A stretch of 64,000 nt of DNA, from NCBI GenBank assembly GCA_023398105.1, contig JAEWST010000073.1, positions 1 through 64,000 on the forward strand, in the 5' to 3' direction. The DNA is from Bacillota bacterium. GTDB lineage: Bacteria > Bacillota > Clostridia > Acetivibrionales > DSM-1351. The notes under the pieces are model-generated. The model was not told the origin of the DNA, did not search any database, and saw only the letters and a list, made by a program, of their open reading frames with translations. The translations under genes were made by a program, and so were the position numbers. Positions 1 through 7,983 of the stretch are shown one piece after another (the stretch's first letter is position 1; each line of letters opens with the position of its first letter).

Positions 1-53
1 TACTACGGCTATTTTCCCGGCACAATTGCTATTATCGGAGGGAGGGAAATTTT

Positions 54-230
54 GTGTCTGAAGTAAGAGTTAAAGAGAATGAGTCTTTGGATAGTGCTCT
101 CAAAAGGTTTAAAAGATCTTGTGCTAAGTCAGGTGTTTTGGCTGAGGTTAGAAAGAGAGAACATTACGAGAAGCCTAGTGTTAAAAGAAAAAAGAAATCT
201 GAAGCTGCAAGAAAAAGAAAATTCAAATAA
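54..230 (+). CDS. rpsU: 30S ribosomal protein S21
   Basis: A 58-residue basic protein starting MSEVRVKENESLDSALKRF and ending in a Lys/Arg-rich tail, typical of bacterial S21 in length and sequence. S21 sits on the small-subunit platform near the 16S rRNA 3' end and aids initiation. The GTG at 54 is chosen because an SD (GGAGGGAGGG, 37-46) lies 7 nt upstream and it gives the family N terminus; there is no ATG. It is followed 36 nt later by yqeY, the usual clostridial neighbour, so the two are probably co-transcribed. Bases 1-53 may hold the tail of an upstream gene, but I cannot identify it. Confidence 0.95.
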   Translation: MSEVRVKENESLDSALKRFKRSCAKSGVLAEVRKREHYEKPSVKRKKKSEAARKRKFK

Positions 231-266
231 AACTGTGACAAAAGTAGTTTACAGGAGATATTTGTT

Positions 267-710
267 ATGTCATTAAAAGAAGTGTTAGTTGAGGATTTTA
301 AAGTAGCCATAAAGAATGGCGATACAGCTTCAAAAACAGCTATTCAAGTGGCTAGGTCGGCAGTGCTTCAGGTTGAAAAAGACACGAAGGTCACCCTAGA
401 CGATGATGCTATAGTTGAGATTATTGCAAAAGAAGTTAAAAAGAGAGTTGATACTTTACCTGACTTTGAAAAAAGTGGTAGACAGGATCTTATAGATAAT
501 CTAAAAGCTGAAATTGAAGTATTAAAAAAGTATTTACCGCAGCAGTTGAATGAAGATGAGATTGAAGGAATTGTAAAGAATGCTATTTCTTCTACAGGAG
601 CTGTTTCTGCTAAGGATATCGGAAAGGTTATGCAGGCCGTTTTAGTTGCGACTAAAGGTAAAGCCGACGGTAAACTGGTAAATCAAATAGTTAAAAAATT
701 ATTAGTATAA
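267..710 (+). CDS. yqeY: GatB/YqeY domain protein
   Basis: 147 residues, full length for the stand-alone YqeY family (about 148). It is alpha-helical, with the family features MSLKE at the N terminus, an acidic middle, LKKYLPQQL near residue 90 and a GKVM...GKADGKLVNQIV C terminus like the tail domain of GatB. That domain binds tRNA in the amidotransferase; the role of free YqeY is not established. The ATG is preceded by CAGGAGATA. It follows rpsU by 36 nt and ends 4 nt before a strong terminator, which suggests a two-gene transcript. Confidence 0.93.
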   Translation: MSLKEVLVEDFKVAIKNGDTASKTAIQVARSAVLQVEKDTKVTLDDDAIVEIIAKEVKKRVDTLPDFEKSGRQDLIDNLKAEIEVLKKYLPQQLNEDEIEGIVKNAISSTGAVSAKDIGKVMQAVLVATKGKADGKLVNQIVKKLLV

Positions 711-714
711 GAAG

Positions 715-745
715 GAGCTCGGTTTTTATAACCGGGCTCTTTCTT
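715..745 (+). terminator. Rho-independent terminator after yqeY
   Basis: Ten-pair stem (arm GAGCTCGGTT at 715-724, partner AACCGGGCTC at 730-739, one G-U pair) followed by TTTCTT. It closes the rpsU-yqeY unit. Confidence 0.85.
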
Positions 746-874
746 GGAATATTGGACTTTTAATTTTAAGAAGGTAACAAACTTTCCATTGATAAGTTAA
801 AACGCCAGAAGGTTTTAGCTGCGAAAGTTGAGTTTATTAGAAATAATTATATTAGCAATTATGGGAGACAAAAA

Positions 875-1339
875 ATGGCTACGGAGATTGAGAAAAAGTT
901 TCTTGTTGTAAATGATAGATACAAAAATTCAGAAAAAAAAGCTTTATTTAGACAGGGATATTTAAGTGTTGATTTTGAAAGGACAGTTAGAGTTAGAAGT
1001 TATAATGGACAAGGTTTTTTGACAGTTAAAGGAAAAACTAAGTCTTGTAGCAGAGAGGAATATGAATATAGCATTCCTATTCAGGAGGCTGAAAGAATGC
1101 TTGACAAGTTATGTATACGACCAATAATAGAAAAGATCAGATATTTTATGACATATGAAGGATATAAATGGGTGGTTGACGAATTTCTAGGTGTAAATGA
1201 AGGACTTGTTACGGCAGAGATAGAGTTGGAGAGCGAGCATCAGACATTTGTAAAGCCTGATTGGGTAGGAAATGAAATAACATATGATATAAGATATTTT
1301 AATTCAAATCTTGTAGAAAATCCCTACAAAAGCTGGTAA
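875..1339 (+). CDS. CYTH domain protein (tripolyphosphatase / adenylate-cyclase-like fold)
   Basis: 154 residues matching small bacterial CYTH proteins. The signature ExExK appears at residues 4-8 (EIEKK). Further along are alternating charged strands typical of the triphosphate tunnel: RVRSYN, LTVKGK, EYEYSI, IEKIRY, WVVDEF, AEIELES. Family members bind long-chain or nucleotide triphosphates with a divalent metal and hydrolyse them; the substrate cannot be read from sequence. The start ATG follows GGGAGACA. It is followed 28 nt later by a small YkgJ-type gene, so the two may share a transcript. Confidence 0.88.
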   Translation: MATEIEKKFLVVNDRYKNSEKKALFRQGYLSVDFERTVRVRSYNGQGFLTVKGKTKSCSREEYEYSIPIQEAERMLDKLCIRPIIEKIRYFMTYEGYKWVVDEFLGVNEGLVTAEIELESEHQTFVKPDWVGNEITYDIRYFNSNLVENPYKSW

Positions 1340-1367
1340 TATATATTGCATAGTGAGGTGTAAAAAT

Positions 1368-1622
1368 ATGGAATGTAGAGATAACTGTGGGGCTTGTTGT
1401 ATAGCAGCTTCAATATCATCAGCTATTCCTGGAATGCCAAATGGTAAGCCAGCTGGGGTAAGGTGTATACAGCTTACAGAGCAAAATAGATGTAAGCTTT
1501 TTGGTAAAGTTGACAGACCAAGAGTATGTTCGGCTTTGATGCCATCTGAAGAAATGTGTGGACACTCTCGGAGTGAAGCAATGGCGTATTTGGAAATGCT
1601 GGAGGAGCAAACGAGACCTTGA
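1368..1622 (+). CDS. YkgJ-family cysteine-cluster protein
   Basis: 84 residues with an N-terminal cysteine cluster (C-x3-C-x2-CC in CRDNCGACC) and later cysteines (CIQL, CKLF, CSAL, CGHS), as in the YkgJ / UPF0153 putative zinc- or iron-chelating family. Function is unknown. An upstream in-frame GTG at 1353 exists, but GAGGTG at 1355-1360 is a good SD for ATG 1368, so that start is preferred. A short GC hairpin with a T-run follows the stop. Confidence 0.85.
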   Translation: MECRDNCGACCIAASISSAIPGMPNGKPAGVRCIQLTEQNRCKLFGKVDRPRVCSALMPSEEMCGHSRSEAMAYLEMLEEQTRP

Positions 1623-1630
1623 AAATAGTT

Positions 1631-1653
1631 GCACAAGCCGAGTGCTTTTTTTG
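1631..1653 (+). terminator. Probable terminator after the YkgJ gene
   Basis: GCAC (1631-1634) pairs with GTGC (1642-1645) and is followed by seven T. The stem is short, so this is only moderately convincing. Confidence 0.5.
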
Positions 1654-1794
1654 GCTGTAAAAGGCTATTTATAGGTTTGAAACATATAGGAATATATTTT
1701 AATGTGGTGCTTTTATATTAACGTAATTAGTGGCTTTTTGACGGTGTGTGGGGGTTAGCAGTAGGTACTTAAGAATATATATTAATCAATTGCG

Positions 1795-1848
1795 TACCGC
1801 CACGAAGTCTAAATCAAAAATATTGCCCAATGGGGCGTGGAGGTTAGT
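1795..1848 (+). promoter_or_regulatory. Hairpin-SD leader with anti-SD arm (DJ-1 gene)
   Basis: Immediately before ATG 1849, GCCC (1825-1828) can pair with GGGC (1833-1836). Stacked on this, CCGCCACG at 1797-1804 can pair with CGTGGAGG at 1836-1843 (7 of 8 positions), covering the SD. The same layout precedes the second TrkA-type gene at 10169, and the inner hairpin plus GTGGGAGGT recurs at dprA. Sequestration of the SD is inferred from pairing only. Confidence 0.5.
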
Positions 1849-2433
1849 ATGAATAAAATTTTAGTTTTTATGTATGACGATATGGCTGATTTTGAAGTGG
1901 TTTATGCCACTCATTTGCTTGGACATGAGCTGTCAAAGAAAATAGTAACTTGTGCGTATGATTTAAAGCCTATAAAAAGCAAGGGCGGAATGGTTTATAT
2001 GCCAGAAATTACTGTAGCAGAGGCAGTTTCAGAAGATTATACTGGGTTTATAATACCAGGAGGATGGAATCCTGTTGTAAAAGAGGAAATACTTTCGTTA
2101 ATAAATGAATTTTATAATAGTGGAAAGTTGCTTGCAGCAATTTGTGCTGGACCAAGATATTTTGCAAAAGCAGGTATATTAAAAAATGTCAAATATACTA
2201 CATCAATTGTTGAATGGACTCAGGCAAGAAGGGAAGCTTTTGGCAATGAAGATGATCCCTTCCCAAGAGAAAATTTTGTTAATACACGAGTAGTGAGAGA
2301 CAAAAATGTAATTACTTCAAAGGGTATTTCATTTGTGGATTTTGCTATTGAAATTGCTGATTATTTCGGATTGTTTAAGAACGACATTGATAAGCAGGAG
2401 TTCTTTAAAACAATAACAACATATAATAAATAG
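1849..2433 (+). CDS. DJ-1/PfpI family protein
   Basis: 194 residues with the DJ-1/PfpI fold. The nucleophile-elbow cysteine is in LAAICAGPR (about residue 97), an acidic residue sits early (YDDMADFE) and FIIPGG marks the preceding strand. Members act as chaperones/deglycases, amidases or stress proteins; the N-terminal FMYDDMADFE is like the transcription-regulator-type or 'glutamine amidotransferase' PfpI group rather than the protease. The ATG at 1849 sits 6 nt after GGAGG; a start at 1837 would fall inside the leader hairpin. It is monocistronic. Confidence 0.85.
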   Translation: MNKILVFMYDDMADFEVVYATHLLGHELSKKIVTCAYDLKPIKSKGGMVYMPEITVAEAVSEDYTGFIIPGGWNPVVKEEILSLINEFYNSGKLLAAICAGPRYFAKAGILKNVKYTTSIVEWTQARREAFGNEDDPFPRENFVNTRVVRDKNVITSKGISFVDFAIEIADYFGLFKNDIDKQEFFKTITTYNK

Positions 2434-2500
2434 TTTAGTCTATCGTTCGATAAAATAAATACTTGTTCTGATTTTTAGATGTACTGGGAGGAAAAGGTGA

Positions 2501-3235
2501 ATGAGTAAAACAGTATTAATTACTGGAGCTTCAAAAGGAATAGGCTATGAAACTGCAAAATTATTCGCCCAAAACGGCTATAATGTAGCTATTAACTATA
2601 ATAATAGCAAAGAATCAGCTATTTCTTTGATGAATGAATTACTAGAGGAAAAATGTAGTGTAATGACTGTACAAGCTGATGTAAGCAGTAAAGAACAGGT
2701 TGATAGCATGATTACTTCAGTAAACAAGCAATTCGGAGAAATTGATATATTAGTTAATAATGCAGGTATTGCAAAACAAAGACTTTTTACAGATATTTCA
2801 ACGCAGGAATGGGATAATATGTTTGATGTAAATGTTAAAGGTATGTTTTTATGCTGTCAGGGCGTTTTGCCAGCTATGATACGAAATAAATCAGGCAAAA
2901 TAATCAATATTTCCTCCATATGGGGAATAACAGGAGCATCTTGTGAAGTCTTATACTCTACAACAAAAGCAGCTGTTATTGGCTTAACAAAAGCATTGGC
3001 AAAGGAGCTTGGACCTTCTGGTGTACAGGTAAATTGTGTTGCACCAGGTGTCATTGATACTGATATGAATTCAGATTTGGATAAAGCCTCCTTTGAGGAA
3101 TTAATAGATCAAACTCCTCTTGGAACAATAGGGAAATGTATTGATGTTGCACAGACAATTGCTTTTTTGGCATCAGAAAAAGCAAATTTTATTACTGGAC
3201 AGGTTATTAGTCCTAATGGTGGATTTTTAATATAA
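2501..3235 (+). CDS. SDR-family oxidoreductase, 3-oxoacyl-ACP reductase-like
   Basis: 244 residues, the classic short-chain dehydrogenase size. The NAD(P) motif TGASKGIG is at 8-15, NNAG near 87, then the catalytic Ser in INISS and Tyr-Lys in YSTTK. FabG-like residues run on through KALAKELGPSGVQVN and end FITGQVISPNGGFLI. The closest group is FabG (reduction of 3-oxoacyl-ACP), but there is no fab operon around it, so it may be an elongation-factor-P-type (YmfI-like) or other SDR. SD GGGAGG precedes the ATG. It is separated by a repeat from downstream genes. Confidence 0.88.
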   Translation: MSKTVLITGASKGIGYETAKLFAQNGYNVAINYNNSKESAISLMNELLEEKCSVMTVQADVSSKEQVDSMITSVNKQFGEIDILVNNAGIAKQRLFTDISTQEWDNMFDVNVKGMFLCCQGVLPAMIRNKSGKIINISSIWGITGASCEVLYSTTKAAVIGLTKALAKELGPSGVQVNCVAPGVIDTDMNSDLDKASFEELIDQTPLGTIGKCIDVAQTIAFLASEKANFITGQVISPNGGFLI

Positions 3236-3350
3236 CTAGGCAAGAAAATGTCCCCCACTTCTATAAGTGGCGGGTACTACTTTGGTTATCAGGCGGTGAG
3301 AATATCTCCCTCCTCGATGAAACGCCGCTGATGTAATGAAATTTTTCTAC
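3232..3350 (+). repeat. Dispersed repeat family B, extended copy
   Basis: Begins ATAACTAGGCAAGAAAATG, then an internal hairpin with arms CCACTT and AAGTGG, then TTTGGTTAT and a longer tail with GGCGGTGAGAATATCT. The same ~110 bp occurs inverted at 14612-14712. Shorter copies (to GGTTATA) lie at 5654, 8757, 31352 and 38651. TATAAC/GTTATA ends and an internal hairpin suggest a MITE or an IS200/IS605-derived remnant; no transposase is present. Confidence 0.7.
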
Positions 3351-3589
3351 AATCGAAAAATATCATTTTGAATTTAGGCGTTAAAAACTTTAATAATTTA
3401 AATTAATGTTTAAGACTATCAAAGTAAAGGTAGGGTTAATATTCCAGTTTATTGTGTATACTCTAAAATGTTAAGTGTATAGTATTTATACGACAGGAAT
3501 TGACTATAGGAAAATTTGAGCAATAAATAGCTTGTAATTTCGACATGATAAGTAGTATACTAAGCTAGTGCTATAATTTATTAAAAATT

Positions 3590-3734
3590 AAGGTGGTGAA
3601 TTCAAGTGGGCGCAGACCCGTATCATAGTAGTTATTATCATAATTATACAATTTATGGGAGGGCAATGTGCAGCTTGACTTCAAAACTGTTACTAGTCTA
3701 GAAGTATGTCCTCCCTAAGAATGGAGGACTTTTT
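3590..3734 (+). promoter_or_regulatory. Two-state attenuator leader of the CorA-type gene
   Basis: GTCCTCC (3708-3714) pairs with GGAGGAC (3723-3729), followed by TTTTT and then directly by the ATG at 3735. This hairpin is both a terminator and a mask for the SD (GGAGG). Upstream, GGGAGG (3657-3662) can instead pair with CCTCCC (3710-3715), which would break the terminator and free the SD. A GGG-CCC hairpin lies near 3608-3619. I do not recognise the M-box or any other known riboswitch consensus. This stretch lies in the gene-free region 3236-3734. Confidence 0.65.
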
Positions 3735-4718
3735 ATGTTATCATTATCTTTTTTTCAAGATAAAAAACAAACGCTACAATTAGAAAAAACTGTTACAGAG
3801 ATAAAGCAAATTACTTTCAATGGTCTTACATGGATTGATATTACAAAGCCAACTAAAAAAGAAATTGATATGCTAGAAGAGAAATATGAGTTCCATGAAT
3901 TACCTTTAGAGGATTGCTTAACAGAGCATCAGCGTTCTAAGGTTGATGAATATGATGATTATTGTTTTATAGTAATGCATTTTCCACGATATCGTAAAGA
4001 TACTATGAGACTTGATTCGGAAGAGATAGATATTTTTTTGGGTCACAATTATTTAATAACTTTACATGAAGGTGAATTGAAGCCTTTAGTTGCATTTTCT
4101 AATATATGTGATTTAAAGCAAGAAGCTAGAGAGAATTTTATGGCTGAAGGTTCAGCATTATTGCTATATGAGATAATTAAGAGACTTTTTGACTACTGTT
4201 TTCCAATGCTGGACAAGATAGGCAATATGCTTGATGCGTTAAACAAAAAGATATTTAGAGAGCAATCAAGAGCAATGCTTGAAGAAATCTCAATAGCGAA
4301 AATGCAGATTATAAATTATAGACGTACACTTAAGCCGCTTAGACCTGTTATACTTATACTCGAAAGGGTAATTAGAAAATACCTTCCTGAGGATATGGAA
4401 ATGTATTTTGATGATATTACCGACAAGGCAGAAAAGATATGGGATATGCTGGAGAACTATAAAGAAGTTGTAGAGGCTATAGATACAACCTATGAGTCGT
4501 TGACTTCCCATAGGATGAATAATTTAATGCGAACATTTACAACTTTGCAGGTTATAGTTTTTCCTATGACATTGGTTAGTGGATTGTTTTCTATGAATGT
4601 AGCGGGAATCCCGATGGCGGATTTCAGTAATGCTTTTTGGATTGTTTTTGGTATGATTTTTACTCCAATGTCGATAATTGGCTTATTAATGGTTTTGAAA
4701 CGTAATAAGTGGTTCTGA
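3735..4718 (+). CDS. corA: CorA-family divalent metal transporter-like protein
   Basis: 327 residues with the CorA layout: an acidic cytoplasmic alpha/beta domain (1-190), a long stalk helix (200-265) and two C-terminal membrane helices (about 268-288 and 297-319). CorA pentamers carry Mg2+, Co2+ or Ni2+. The loop motif normally YGMN reads FSMN here (GLFSMN), so Gly is replaced by Ser and transport competence or selectivity may differ. The conserved FPMTLVSG precedes it. The ATG abuts an attenuator whose 3' arm supplies the SD. Confidence 0.88.
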   Translation: MLSLSFFQDKKQTLQLEKTVTEIKQITFNGLTWIDITKPTKKEIDMLEEKYEFHELPLEDCLTEHQRSKVDEYDDYCFIVMHFPRYRKDTMRLDSEEIDIFLGHNYLITLHEGELKPLVAFSNICDLKQEARENFMAEGSALLLYEIIKRLFDYCFPMLDKIGNMLDALNKKIFREQSRAMLEEISIAKMQIINYRRTLKPLRPVILILERVIRKYLPEDMEMYFDDITDKAEKIWDMLENYKEVVEAIDTTYESLTSHRMNNLMRTFTTLQVIVFPMTLVSGLFSMNVAGIPMADFSNAFWIVFGMIFTPMSIIGLLMVLKRNKWF

Positions 4719-4807
4719 CTAAGTCAAGAGTAATTCACAAGCAAACTTTGTACGTGGTTTTATATTAACACAACTAATAGTTATATAATGAGGGAGGTTC
4801 TGCCATA

Positions 4808-5605
4808 ATGAACGATACTTCAAGAATAAAGAATTTTTTTGAATATCTTCCAGAGTGTATTAAATTTCATAAATTGAGAAATGAGGGGCTAGTAAAGACT
4901 ATATTTTTACTGATTCTTATTTTTCAAATTGCTGGTAGCTTTATACAGTACAAGCTACTAGAGTTAATATCCTTGGACGATATAGAATTAATATCTTCTT
5001 TTTTGACTACAGGTATGGTCACTGCAGAGACAGAATCTATATATCCTTCTGAACAAGCTGTTTATATATTAATTGCCATATTAGCAACATTACTAATAGT
5101 AAAATTGATTTCAAACTTATTTCTTTCTGTTTACATGTATTCATATATTTGTGAAATCAAAGGCAAGACATTAAAAACTGCTGACAGCTTTAAAGGAACA
5201 TTTAAGAATATTGGTCGTCTCATTGGCTATAATATTATATTTGGATTATTGGTATCTATAGGAACTATGTTTTTCATTATACCTGGGATAATTGCATACA
5301 TAATTTTTGTATTTGGATATTGTTATATTTTAGATATAAAACTAAATGTAGCAGAGGCTATTACAGCATGTTCAGAGATAACAAGAGGCAAGAAACCTCA
5401 GATAGCAAGTGTATTTGTTGGTTATTTTCTTGTGTTTGAACTACCAATGCTTTTGATGTTCTCAGGTAGTTCTTTTGGAACTGCTTGCTTAGTTGCATTT
5501 TTCAGTACCATTGTAAGTATGATTTTACAAAGATTAATAACTCAAATTTACTTGGATTTGGAGTATAAGGAAGAACGAAAGAATAAGACAATTTCGCAAT
5601 TATAG
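4808..5605 (+). CDS. Multi-pass membrane protein, DUF975-like
   Basis: 265 residues with about six hydrophobic segments (near 29-50, 80-108, 134-155, 156-176, 202-220, 222-242). The stretch IPGIIAYIIFVFGYCYILD followed by EAITACSEITRGKK resembles the IPG...SrklmkGkk core of DUF975/YciC-type membrane proteins. Function is unknown. The start ATG follows GAGGGAGG. No obvious operon partner: corA lies 89 nt upstream and a repeat plus tRNA-Val downstream. Confidence 0.6.
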   Translation: MNDTSRIKNFFEYLPECIKFHKLRNEGLVKTIFLLILIFQIAGSFIQYKLLELISLDDIELISSFLTTGMVTAETESIYPSEQAVYILIAILATLLIVKLISNLFLSVYMYSYICEIKGKTLKTADSFKGTFKNIGRLIGYNIIFGLLVSIGTMFFIIPGIIAYIIFVFGYCYILDIKLNVAEAITACSEITRGKKPQIASVFVGYFLVFELPMLLMFSGSSFGTACLVAFFSTIVSMILQRLITQIYLDLEYKEERKNKTISQL

Positions 5606-5628
5606 GAATAAAAATATTTCTTGCTATA

Positions 5629-5656
5629 TTGACAGTATATGGGGTGGTTGTATACT
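5629..5656 (+). promoter_or_regulatory. Sigma-A promoter, probably for tRNA-Val
   Basis: TTGACA (5629-5634), 16-nt spacer, TATACT (5651-5656). The only gene downstream before the next terminator is tRNA-Val at 5773, so the transcript would cross the family B repeat fragment. Confidence 0.6.
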
Positions 5657-5700
5657 ATAACGAGGCAAGAAAATGTCCCCTACTTCTATAAATAAGTGTG
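5654..5700 (+). repeat. Dispersed repeat family B, truncated copy
   Basis: Matches the left ~38 bp of the family (ATAACGAGGCAAGAAAATG, then the first hairpin arm) and then diverges. It lies directly on the -10 region of the tRNA promoter. Confidence 0.6.
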
Positions 5701-5772
5701 CATTGCTTCTCGTTGAAATAAATAATATATCTTGAAAAAAATGCACTATAAATATATAATAAAACTACAAAT

Positions 5773-5848
5773 GGGCAATTAACTCAGCTGATAGAGTGCT
5801 TCCTTGACGTGGAAGAAGTCAGGGGTTTGAGTCCCTTATTGCCCACCA
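5773..5848 (+). tRNA. tRNA-Val (anticodon GAC)
   Basis: A 76-nt cloverleaf. Acceptor arms GGGCAAT and ATTGCCC pair fully, the anticodon stem CTTCC/GGAAG encloses loop TTGACGT with anticodon GAC, the T arm reads AGGGG-TTTGAGT-CCCTT, and discriminator A plus CCA is encoded. An intrinsic terminator follows at once. Confidence 0.95.
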
Positions 5849-5849
5849 A

Positions 5850-5876
5850 AAAAACTGCTTAAGGCAGTTTTTTTCT
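5850..5876 (+). terminator. Terminator after tRNA-Val
   Basis: AAACTGC (5852-5858) pairs with GCAGTTT (5864-5870), followed by more T. It starts within 3 nt of the tRNA CCA end. Confidence 0.9.
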
Positions 5877-6111
5877 TTGTGATTTAATCAAAAAACACAG
5901 TTTAAAGCGTTTAAATGAATTTACCTTCAGGGGTATACCAATTACATATAAATGGCTTAAACAGTCTATATTAGTTGATATTCGTTAGGTATTGAATAGT
6001 ATTTTAATGAATGTTAATGTTATAGCATACACAAACGAGTCTCGTGTAAAAATATATTTAGACACATTTGTGAATCTAAATCATATTAACGAGGATATCA
6101 CGTAACATGGA

Positions 6112-6141
6112 GAAAGACCTTCTTAATTGAGGGTCTTTTTT
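6112..6141 (+). terminator. Orphan terminator in a gene-free stretch
   Basis: AAAGACCTTC (6113-6122) pairs with the arm ending GGGTCTTT (to 6138) and is followed by T. No ORF ends near it: the gap from tRNA-Val to the exchanger gene (5877-6448) has no credible coding region. The 150-200 nt upstream hold short inverted repeats (ACGAG/CTCGT near 6036), so a small RNA or a leader remnant could end here. The rest of the gap holds a weak hairpin at 6376-6402 and nothing else I recognise. Confidence 0.65.
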
Positions 6142-6448
6142 CATAAATAAATACTGTTATATTTCACTTCTTAAGTTTATTTTGTAACTAATTTCTCTTT
6201 CTAAATCATATTATTATTAAGGATAAAGATTTCTTGTTGGCAGTAAAGACTTATATTTGAATTATTGTTTTGTGCAATTTTTATAAAGGATGCCTAAACT
6301 GGTGTCTAGCAGGTAAAAAATAGATATTGGTTTTTGACATTAAACAAATATAAACTAGCACAGGATGTTAAATTAGCTGCTTTACACATTTTGAGCAGCA
6401 CTGCCTATAAGAATTTTTTTGCAAAATATATGAAAAGAGATTTTGTAA

Positions 6449-7456
6449 ATGCTGCAAAACATTATAACACTGATATTGAGCTTAGGTATTATACTTCTTG
6501 GTTGTGAGTTATTTACAAATGGAATAGAGTGGCTAGGCAAAAAATTGAAGCTTGGGGATGGTGTTGTTGGAAGTATTTTTTCAGCGGTGGGAACTTGCCT
6601 GCCTGAGACTTTGATACCTACAATAGCCTTGCTTTTTTCAAAAAGCGATATAAATTCAGTTAGCATAGGAATAGGAGCAATTGCAGGTGCACCATTTATG
6701 CTAGCTACTCTAGCATTCTTAATAACAGGTCTTAGCACAATAGTATTTTCAAAAAAGCGAAAAACAAAATATGAATTGAATTTAAATCTTAATGTATTGA
6801 GCAGAGATATTTCTTTTTTCGTAATTATATATACTAGTGCAATTTTAGCTTCTGTAATTACTCTAGGTACTATAAAGAGTATTCTGGCAATTATGCTAAT
6901 AGCCAGCTACATAAGTTATGTGGTAAAAACTGTTAATAGCGATCAGGCTAGTAATGAAGAAATTGAAGATTTAATTTTTTCTAAGGTACTTAATTCTAGA
7001 ACAAGTACTATGACTATTATTCTACAGACTTTATTTGCATTAGGTGCAATAATTATTGGTGCAGAACTGTTTATAAGCAATATAGAGATAGTTGCAAAGG
7101 CATTGAACATATCTACACTAGTATTATCAATAATAATTACTCCAATAGCAACAGAGCTTCCTGAAAAATTTAATAGTATTATTTGGATTAGTAAAGGAAA
7201 GGATACTCTTGCCTTGGGAAACATTACTGGTGCCATGGTTTTTCAGAGCTGTATTCCAGTTGCAATAGGTATTCTCACTACTAACTGGCATTTGGACACT
7301 ATTACTTTACTTAGTGCTTTTTTAGCAATTGCTTCAGCGTTAGTGACCTTTATTTGGATAAAAAAGCGGAAATGCCTGAATTGGATACCACTAATGTCTG
7401 GAGGCATATTCTATGCTTTTTTCATTTGCTTTTTGATAATTAGAGGCTTTAGATAA
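6449..7456 (+). CDS. Sodium/calcium exchanger-type membrane protein
   Basis: 335 residues with about ten membrane helices in two homologous halves, as in the CaCA superfamily (YrbG/Na+-Ca2+ exchanger). Alpha-repeat 1 reads GSIFSAVGTCLPET (about 42-55). Alpha-repeat 2 reads ITPIATELPEK followed by LGNITGAMVFQS (about 229-270). The paired Glu residues of these motifs normally form the cation site. It probably exports Ca2+ or a related cation by Na+/H+ antiport; the ion is inferred. The SD is weak (AAGAGA). It stands alone between long intergenic stretches. Confidence 0.85.
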   Translation: MLQNIITLILSLGIILLGCELFTNGIEWLGKKLKLGDGVVGSIFSAVGTCLPETLIPTIALLFSKSDINSVSIGIGAIAGAPFMLATLAFLITGLSTIVFSKKRKTKYELNLNLNVLSRDISFFVIIYTSAILASVITLGTIKSILAIMLIASYISYVVKTVNSDQASNEEIEDLIFSKVLNSRTSTMTIILQTLFALGAIIIGAELFISNIEIVAKALNISTLVLSIIITPIATELPEKFNSIIWISKGKDTLALGNITGAMVFQSCIPVAIGILTTNWHLDTITLLSAFLAIASALVTFIWIKKRKCLNWIPLMSGGIFYAFFICFLIIRGFR

Positions 7457-7573
7457 ATACTGTTTTATACTAATGCATTTAACTTTCACATTTGAAAAGT
7501 GATTACTGTATTTAATAAGAGGCACATTTTAAATAGCCGCATTGTGGTGTTAGAGCAAAGCCTGCAAATAGTA

Positions 7574-7976
7574 CTATAAAATATTGTCTAAAGAGAAGCC
7601 CTCTCTTTTGGGTATATGAAGAACATATTGACGTAAAGCCTCAAGCTCGGCAATTGCAGAGGAAAAATCCTCACTTCTAATATACTCCCTTGACTTTGTA
7701 AAAGAATTATCTATATTATCAATTTCAAAGTGATCTAGAAGCATAGACCATATATATTTGGTTTTTTTCCATTTTGCTTCAAAGTCAGCTAGCTGTTCTT
7801 TTGCATTATCCCATTGTTTTTCACCTACATAGCTGTAAGTGGCTTTTATGCTGGAATCCAGTTTGTCAGAGGAATATACTAGATAGTATTGCAAAAATAC
7901 ACCTGAAAGGATAACGCTTAAAAGCAAGCAGGCAACAATTAATAATGTTTTTATATTTGTATTTAGCTTTCTCATT
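7574..7976 (-). CDS. DUF4363-type membrane-anchored protein
   Basis: About 133 residues: an N-terminal membrane anchor (IKTLLIVACLLLSVILSGVFL) followed by an extracytoplasmic helical domain with W-rich spacing (KQWDNAK, KWKKTKYIWSMLLDH). This fits the DUF4363 family, commonly encoded beside YetF/DUF421 in Clostridia. ATG at 7976 is preferred over an upstream start inside yetF because AGCAGGTAA sits just upstream. It lies 7 nt after yetF, so the two are co-transcribed. Function unknown. Confidence 0.75.
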
Positions 7977-7983
7977 TTATAGA

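Noticed and set aside
267..710. YqeY as part of a GatCAB operon
   Set aside because: No gatA, gatB or gatC is nearby; length fits the stand-alone family.
3590..3734. M-box magnesium riboswitch
   Set aside because: The leader architecture fits a switch, but I cannot find the M-box consensus segments; kept as an unassigned leader.
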